A program made the position numbers and the translations under genes. Shown piece by piece: positions 1-6,859 of a DNA stretch of 6,859 bases (its first letter is position 1; each line of letters begins with the position of its first letter). The stretch covers positions 1-6,859 of the forward strand of contig JAKLHG010000213.1 of assembly GCA_022710255.1 (NCBI GenBank), read 5' to 3'. The notes below the pieces were generated by a model, which had not been told where the DNA came from, did no database searches, and saw nothing but the letters and a program-made list of their open reading frames with translations. Source of the DNA: Candidatus Hydrogenedentota bacterium. Lineage in GTDB: Bacteria; Hydrogenedentota; Hydrogenedentia; Hydrogenedentales; CAITNO01.

Positions 1-264
1 TGTCACTGCTATCCCGTCGACCAGTTGGCCGTGGTCGTCCGCGAGTGGAATATCGGTATCGGAATCATAACGGTGCCGGCGAATGCGGCCCAATCCGTGG
101 CGGACCAGATGTGCGCCGCCGGGGTGACCGGCCTCTTGAATTTTACATCGGTACGCCTGAATGTGCCCCGCAGTGTTTTTGTGGAAAATGTGGATTTGAC
201 GGCTTCCTTCGAGAAGGTGGCCTATTTCGCACGCCGTCACGAGGCGGCGGGCGTTACAGGATAA
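1..264 (+). CDS. rex: Redox-sensing transcriptional repressor Rex, C-terminal part (5' end outside window)
   Basis: The frame is open from base 1 and ends with TAA at 262-264, giving the last 87 residues of the protein. The segment IGIITVPANAAQSVADQM followed by GVTGLLNFTSVRLNVP and VFVENVDLTASFEKVAYF is the typical end of Rex: the last strands of the Rossmann fold that binds NAD(H), then the domain-swapped C-terminal helix that holds the dimer together. The N-terminal winged-helix DNA-binding domain and the glycine-rich NADH loop are upstream of the window. Rex represses fermentative and hydrogenase genes when NADH/NAD+ is low and lets go when NADH binds (family knowledge). It sits just ahead of, and in the same direction as, an NADH-linked hydrogenase operon, so this operon is a plausible target. 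I see no convincing AT-rich Rex operator between 265 and 366. Confidence 0.9.
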   Translation, partial: CHCYPVDQLAVVVREWNIGIGIITVPANAAQSVADQMCAAGVTGLLNFTSVRLNVPRSVFVENVDLTASFEKVAYFARRHEAAGVTG

Positions 265-277
265 AGCGTATGAATCC

Positions 278-304
278 GGTTGCCGGCCGTGCGGGCCGGC
301 AATC
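278..304 (+). promoter_or_regulatory. GC-rich hairpin between rex and hndA
   Basis: A perfect 9-base inverted repeat (TTGCCGGCC at 280-288, GGCCGGCAA at 294-302) surrounds a 5-base loop. The stem can be extended by a G-T and a G-C pair to 278-304. It begins 13 bases after the rex stop. The sequence that follows (TCTCATTGAC) has no T run, so this is not a standard rho-independent terminator. It could stabilise or process the rex/hnd transcript, act as a leaky attenuator, or bind a protein. The structure is plain in the sequence; the role is inference. Confidence 0.45.
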
Positions 305-322
305 TCATTGACTTTGGCCCCG

Positions 323-334
323 GAGTCCGGACTC
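323..334. promoter_or_regulatory. 12-base perfect palindrome in the hndA leader
   Basis: GAGTCCGGACTC is an uninterrupted dyad located 32 bases before the hndA start codon. The right-hand bases can instead be left free if GTCCGG (325-330) pairs with CCGGAC (342-347), a second possible hairpin that ends five bases before the ribosome site. The two pairings exclude each other. This could be an operator or an RNA switch-like element, or simply chance in GC-rich DNA. It does not resemble the usual Rex operator, which is AT-rich. Confidence 0.25.
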
Positions 335-352
335 TGGTTCGCCGGACGTTAC

Positions 353-358
353 AAGGAG
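353..358 (+). promoter_or_regulatory. Ribosome binding site that sets the hndA start
   Basis: AAGGAG lies eight bases before the ATG at 367. It decides between that start and an in-frame upstream start at 280, which would place the coding sequence across the hairpin and add 29 residues (including PAVRAG and GVRTLVRRT) that do not look like any NuoE-family N-terminus. Confidence 0.8.
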
Positions 359-366
359 AAAGTGTA

Positions 367-924
367 ATGGTTGAAAAAGAACAAGGTTGTTGTTGCTGTG
401 AGGAAGAGGCGAGCGAGGAGGAATTGCTGGCGCGTCTTGATGGAATCATCCAAGAATATAAAGACAAGCCGGGTGCGTTGATTCCCGTGTTGCAGCAGGC
501 GCAGGCGGTCTTCGGATACCTGCCGGATGTAGCGTTGCGTAAAATCAGCCTGGGGTTGGACAAACCCTACAGCGAGGTGGCGGGGGTTGTCGGGTTTTAT
601 TCCTTCTTTTCAACTCACCCGCGGGGAAAACACATGATTCGTGTTTGCCTGGGTACCGCGTGTTATGTGCGTGGCGGGAAACAGGTGCTGGACGAATTGA
701 AACATCGCCTGAGCATTGACGTGGGCGAAACCACGCCTGACCGGGTCTTTTCCCTGGATGTGGCGCGCTGCTTCGGCGCCTGCGGCCTGGCCCCGGCCAT
801 TATGATCGATGACAATGTGCATCAGCGCGTGAAACCGGCGCGGCTGCAACAAATTCTGGACCAATATATCGATGAGGACCAGGCCAGGGCCGACAAAAAG
901 GCCGAGTCCAAGGCCAAGGCATAA
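367..924 (+). CDS. hndA: NuoE/HydC-like [2Fe-2S] subunit of the bifurcating [FeFe]-hydrogenase
   Basis: This 185-residue protein is the thioredoxin-like [2Fe-2S] subunit that partners the NuoF-type flavoprotein and passes electrons in the cytoplasmic hydrogenase complex. Residues about 16-88 form the helical NuoE N-domain, with the family stretch VAGVVGFYSFF at 71-81. Residues about 89-170 form the ferredoxin domain. The four cluster ligands are C94 and C99 (CLGTAC) and C135 and C139 (CFGAC), the standard C-x4-C plus C-x3-C pattern. The C-terminus is a short Lys/Ala-rich charged tail. Odd feature: residues 8-11 are four consecutive cysteines followed by Glu-rich sequence (CCCCEEEASEEE), well outside the known cluster site. 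It is the first gene of the operon, with 37 bases to hndB. The start is fixed by AAGGAG at 353-358. It is homologous to NuoE of complex I, but the neighbours show that it belongs to a soluble hydrogenase. Confidence 0.93.
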   Translation: MVEKEQGCCCCEEEASEEELLARLDGIIQEYKDKPGALIPVLQQAQAVFGYLPDVALRKISLGLDKPYSEVAGVVGFYSFFSTHPRGKHMIRVCLGTACYVRGGKQVLDELKHRLSIDVGETTPDRVFSLDVARCFGACGLAPAIMIDDNVHQRVKPARLQQILDQYIDEDQARADKKAESKAKA

Positions 925-961
925 CCGGGGCGGGTTGCCGCCGAAAAGGAGACTATAAATC

Positions 962-1333
962 ATGACTGACAAAATAAAATCCCCGAAAGACCTGTTAGCG
1001 CTGCGTGAAAAGGCGCGGGAAGCCATAGCCTTGCGTTCCGGCCCCAAGGAAATCACCATAACGGTGCATATGGGCACCTGCGGCATCGCTGCGGGCGCGC
1101 GCAATGTTCTGGCGTCACTGAGCCGCAGTCTGGAGCAGGAAGGGGTATCCAATGTGACCCTGCGCCAGGCCGGCTGTGCGGGCTTGTGCGATCGGGAACC
1201 CATGGTAACCCTGAGCGACAAAGCAGGCAAAGAATATCGTTATGGCAAGTTAACCGACGAGCGCGTCCAGGCCATTGTGCAAAAGCACGTGATACAGGGC
1301 AGTCCCGTCATGGAATATCTCATCGGCCAATAA
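962..1333 (+). CDS. hndB: HndB-like thioredoxin-fold [2Fe-2S] ferredoxin subunit
   Basis: This is a small 123-residue protein of the HndB family, an accessory electron-transfer subunit of NAD(P)-linked [FeFe]-hydrogenases. The first 30 residues are charged and helical. They are followed by a thioredoxin-like ferredoxin domain with MGTCGIAAGAR (37-47) and AGCAGLCDREP (70-80). Only three cysteines are present: C40, C72 and C76. A His (H36) sits four residues before C40, near where the NuoE and NuoF ferredoxin domains have their first Cys. As I remember the family, the MGTCGIAAGA form with three Cys is common in it, so this need not mean a lost cluster. AAGGAG at 946-951 is spaced ten bases from the ATG. 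Position between hndA and hndC matches the Desulfovibrio hnd order. No other function is suggested by the sequence. Confidence 0.85.
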   Translation: MTDKIKSPKDLLALREKAREAIALRSGPKEITITVHMGTCGIAAGARNVLASLSRSLEQEGVSNVTLRQAGCAGLCDREPMVTLSDKAGKEYRYGKLTDERVQAIVQKHVIQGSPVMEYLIGQ

Positions 1334-1376
1334 CCCGGTCGGAGAGCAAACAAAACCAAAAGGAGAATTTTGACTT

Positions 1377-4448
<3,072 letters not shown>

Positions 4449-4478
4449 TCGAGCGCTCAACCATAGGAGATTTAAAAC

Positions 4479-6251
4479 ATGCCGACATTGACAATAGACA
4501 ATGTAACCGTCGAAGTGCCCCAAGGCGCCACCATACTTGAGGCGGCGAAAAAAGCCGGTATCAAAATTCCGACCCTGTGCTACCTGGAAGATGTTCAGGC
4601 CATTGGCGCATGCCGCGTCTGCATGGTCGAAATCGAAGGCGCACGCACGCTGATGGCGTCCTGCGTAACCCCGGCAGGGGAAGGGATGAAAGTACATACC
4701 AACAGCAAGAAGGCGCGCGAAGGCCGGCGCACCGTGGTCGAACTGTTGCTTTCCGACCATTCGGGAGACTGTCAGACCTGCGACCGGAACAACGATTGTG
4801 AACTGCAAGCCCTGGCACACGACCTGGGCATTCACGATATCACCTATCCCGGTGAAAAAAGCGCTCCACATATGGACGCCAGCACCCCGGCATTGATCCG
4901 CGATACGGGAAAATGCGTCCTGTGCCGCCGCTGTGTCACCGTGTGCAATGAGACTCAGGGCGTTGGCGGCATCTTCCCGCAGGGCCGTGGATTCACCACC
5001 GTGGTCGGCCCCGCCTTCAGTCAGGACCTCGATGATGTCGTGTGCGTGCAGTGCGGCCAGTGTGCCGCCGTCTGCCCCGTGGGCGCTATTGTCGAACGGG
5101 ACCAGATTCAGGACGTCTGGGCCGCCCTCGACGATCCGACCAAGACCGTCGTCGTCCAAACGGCGCCCGCGATTCGTGCCGCCCTCGGCGAGTGCTTTGG
5201 GCTGGAGCCGGGCACCCTCGTTACCGGCCGTATGGTAACCGCCCTGCGCCGGCTGGGTTTCCATGCGGTGTTTGACACGAATTTCACCGCGGACCTGACC
5301 ATCATGGAAGAAGGAACGGAATTGTTGACACGATTGAAAAAAGCCCTTGTGGACAAGGAAAATGTGGCGCTGCCCATGTTTACCAGCTGTTCGCCAGGCT
5401 GGATTAAGTACATCGAGTATTTCTATCCCGACATGCTGGCCAACGTATCCACCTGCAAGTCGCCGCAGCAGATGTTTGGCGCCCTAGCCAAAACATACTA
5501 CGCCCAGAAAATCGGCAAGAAACCCGAAGATATGGTTGTCGTATCCGTCATGCCCTGCACGGCGAAAAAGTATGAAGCCCAGCGCCCTGAGATGAGTGAC
5601 AGCGGGGTACAGGATGTGGACATTGTGCTGACCACCCGCGAACTGGGCAAAATGATCCAAGAAGCGGGAATCGATTTCGTCAACCTGCCCGAAGGCACGC
5701 AGGATTCACCCATGGGTATGAGTACGGGCGCGGCGGACATCTTCGCTAATACTGGCGGCGTGATGGAAGCGGCCTTACGCACGGCCTGGGAACTCGTTAC
5801 CGGGACCGAACTGCCGTTCGAAAACCTGCATGTCACCCCGGTGGAAGGCCTGGAAGGGATTAAAGAGGCAGCGGTCACTTTCGAGGGATGCCAGCCTGAA
5901 TGGTCTTTCCTAAATGGTGTCACCGCGAAAGTCGCCGTTGCGCATGGCTTAAGCAATGCAAGAAAACTTATCGAAAAAATCCGTTCCGGCGAAGCCAGTT
6001 ATCACTTCATCGAAATCATGACCTGCCCCGGCGGCTGCATAGGTGGCGGGGGACAGCCCCGCATGACGACCAACGCAATTCGCATGAAGCGCATCGAGGC
6101 CATCTACAAGGAAGATGAAGGCCGAAAGCTGCGCAAATCCCACGAGAACCCTGAAATCAAGCAGATTTACGAAGAGTTCCTCGGACATCCCCTGGGCGAG
6201 GTCTCCCATAAACTGCTGCATACCAAGTACACGCCGCGGTTAAAGGCATAA
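4479..6251 (+). CDS. hndD: [FeFe]-hydrogenase catalytic subunit (HndD/HydA, M3-type)
   Basis: This 590-residue subunit interconverts H+ and H2 at the H-cluster and relays electrons to the flavoprotein subunits. Domains in order: a NuoG-like [2Fe-2S] domain (C34, C45, C48, C62); a His-Cys3 [4Fe-4S] site (H94, C98, C101, C107); two ferredoxin-type [4Fe-4S] clusters (C146, C149, C152, C156 and C189, C192, C195, C199); then the H-cluster domain. L2 is MPCTAKKYE with C360 and L3 is EIMTCPGGCIGGGGQP with C516 and C520. L1 reads TSCSPGW (302-308): C304 matches the proton-shuttle Cys, while S305 stands where the usual fourth cluster ligand is. C326 in STCKSPQQ is an additional Cys nearby. The protein ends at LLHTKYTPRLKA and lacks the C-terminal thioredoxin-like [2Fe-2S] domain that I recall in Thermotoga HydA; HndB supplies a comparable domain separately. 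AGGAG at 4465-4469 lies nine bases before the ATG. The maturation genes hydE, hydF and hydG are not in the window. Confidence 0.95.
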   Translation: MPTLTIDNVTVEVPQGATILEAAKKAGIKIPTLCYLEDVQAIGACRVCMVEIEGARTLMASCVTPAGEGMKVHTNSKKAREGRRTVVELLLSDHSGDCQTCDRNNDCELQALAHDLGIHDITYPGEKSAPHMDASTPALIRDTGKCVLCRRCVTVCNETQGVGGIFPQGRGFTTVVGPAFSQDLDDVVCVQCGQCAAVCPVGAIVERDQIQDVWAALDDPTKTVVVQTAPAIRAALGECFGLEPGTLVTGRMVTALRRLGFHAVFDTNFTADLTIMEEGTELLTRLKKALVDKENVALPMFTSCSPGWIKYIEYFYPDMLANVSTCKSPQQMFGALAKTYYAQKIGKKPEDMVVVSVMPCTAKKYEAQRPEMSDSGVQDVDIVLTTRELGKMIQEAGIDFVNLPEGTQDSPMGMSTGAADIFANTGGVMEAALRTAWELVTGTELPFENLHVTPVEGLEGIKEAAVTFEGCQPEWSFLNGVTAKVAVAHGLSNARKLIEKIRSGEASYHFIEIMTCPGGCIGGGGQPRMTTNAIRMKRIEAIYKEDEGRKLRKSHENPEIKQIYEEFLGHPLGEVSHKLLHTKYTPRLKA

Positions 6252-6277
6252 CCCGCCCCCTTTGCTTAGATCCTCAG

Positions 6278-6315
6278 GCCTGTGTGGTCTTCATAGACCA
6301 CACAGGCTTTTTCTT
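6278..6315 (+). terminator. Rho-independent terminator of the hnd operon
   Basis: A perfect 13-base-pair stem (GCCTGTGTGGTCT at 6278-6290, AGACCACACAGGC at 6295-6307) with a TCAT loop is followed at once by TTTTTCTT. It begins 26 bases after the hndD stop. The complementary strand has no T run after the stem, so it should work only for the + strand operon and not for the convergent gene to its right. Confidence 0.93.
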
Positions 6316-6391
6316 GTTGTATCCCCTTGTGGGGCACTTTCTTAACCGGTCAACAGTTGTTTCAGATAGCTGGGCCCATGATCCGACGCCG

Positions 6392-6859
6392 TTATCCCAC
6401 CTGTCGTTCCGCCTCTTCCATGGCGATCGTGGCCCAGGACCATAACCGTTTGGGATCGTAGCGCACCGTGGAAATGTCCTTCATAATCAATTCCATGTGG
6501 CAGCGGCCTTCGGCTTTGTAGAGGAAGTCCCGGATGTTTTTGCGCGCCTGAACCGGATCCCAGGCGGACTCAGCGAGGATGGCGGGATTGGGTTTGTGGC
6601 TGATGACGTAATCACCGCCTATCCCTTCAATGACGCACTCGGCCTTGCACCAGGGGCTTACGGAGATTTTGCGCAGGTTGGGAATACGCCGCAGGATGTC
6701 CAGTTTGCCGTCAAGGGGTTCACAACAGCCGTAATACACCAGGCCCCAGCGTTTCAGCCAGCGCAGGTCGTGTTCAATGGCAAACTCCCAGTGCATTTCC
6801 GGGGAGACCTCCGAAAAGGCTTGGGCGTTGGAACAGCCCCACATGTTGTGCGGTTTCAC
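6392..6859 (-). CDS. Uroporphyrinogen-decarboxylase-like protein, C-terminal part (start outside window)
   Basis: The frame is open to the window edge and ends with TAA at 6394-6392, giving the last 155 or so residues. The GTG at the very edge is probably not the true start, since the sequence there looks like the interior of a domain. I see VSPEMHWEFAIEHDLRWL, then YYGCCEPLDGKLDIL, RKISVSPWC, GGDYVISHKPNPA and MELIMKDISTVRYDP. This pattern matches, from memory, a group of URO-D-superfamily proteins (relatives of MtaA/CmuA methyltransferases) often labelled hypothetical. In that superfamily a Cys at the GCCEPLDGK position could bind zinc, which is inference. It is convergent with the hydrogenase operon and has no evident link to it. 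Substrate and pathway cannot be told from this piece. Confidence 0.6.
   Translation of the reverse strand: MKPHNMWGCSNAQAFSEVSPEMHWEFAIEHDLRWLKRWGLVYYGCCEPLDGKLDILRRIPNLRKISVSPWCKAECVIEGIGGDYVISHKPNPAILAESAWDPVQARKNIRDFLYKAEGRCHMELIMKDISTVRYDPKRLWSWATIAMEEAERQVG

Noticed and set aside
308..336. TTGACT at 308-313 as a -35 promoter box for the hnd operon.
   Set aside because: No -10-like hexamer is present at 16 to 18 bases; the region is GC-rich (ACTCTG and neighbours).
280..366. Upstream in-frame extension of hndA.
   Set aside because: The extension covers the leader hairpin and is unlike NuoE N-termini; the ATG at 367 has AAGGAG at ideal spacing.
6323..6334. CCCC-TTGT-GGGG mini-hairpin as a terminator for the convergent minus-strand gene.
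   Set aside because: The stem is only four pairs and neither strand has a following T run.
6340..6372. Possible Rex-type or other operator around TTAACCGGTCAACAGTTG.
   Set aside because: No full dyad matching the Rex consensus, and it lies between two gene ends where an operator is not expected.

Overview
The window carries one compact, co-directional redox operon on the + strand, framed by the tail of a rex regulator gene on the left and a convergent, truncated gene on the right. The four operon genes are in the order NuoE-like, HndB-like, NuoF-like, [FeFe]-hydrogenase. As I recall it, this is the hndABCD order of the NAD(P)-linked, electron-bifurcating [FeFe]-hydrogenase of Desulfovibrio fructosovorans; the proteins are also related to HydCBA of Thermotoga. 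The organism is therefore a strict or facultative anaerobe with a hydrogen-based or fermentative metabolism. It is GC-rich and uses strong AGGAG-type ribosome sites. The right-hand gene resembles uroporphyrinogen-decarboxylase-like proteins that I associate with Lentisphaerota/Kiritimatiellota/Planctomycetota-type bacteria. That taxonomic hint is weak, and no lineage can be fixed from this window.

Layout: 1-264 is the C-terminal part of Rex (NADH/NAD+ sensor). 265-366 is a 102-base leader with a strong GC-rich hairpin and a 12-base palindrome. 367-924 is hndA, 962-1333 is hndB, 1377-4448 is an enlarged hndC, and 4479-6251 is hndD. Gaps between the four genes are only 30 to 43 bases and each holds an AGGAG-type ribosome site, so they read as one transcript. 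A textbook rho-independent terminator at 6278-6315 closes it. 6392-6859 (minus strand) is the end of a URO-D-like protein whose start lies outside the window.

The standout is the third gene. Its 1023-residue product is a complete NuoF/HydB-type flavoprotein (2Fe-2S domain, FMN/NADH domain, 4Fe-4S domain) joined in frame to a complete GltD/NfnB-type FAD and NAD(P)H oxidoreductase. The GltD-type part sits exactly where ordinary HydB proteins carry a two-cluster ferredoxin tail. The predicted complex thus has one NADH/FMN site, one FAD/NAD(P)H site with an NADPH-type Arg-rich motif, and the H-cluster, all linked by many iron-sulfur clusters. A reasonable inference is an enzyme that connects H2, ferredoxin, NADH and NADPH in one assembly, part hydrogenase and part Nfn-like transhydrogenase. 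The catalytic subunit also departs from the textbook H-cluster motif (TSCSPGW for TSCCPGW) and carries an additional Cys 21 residues downstream of the changed position.
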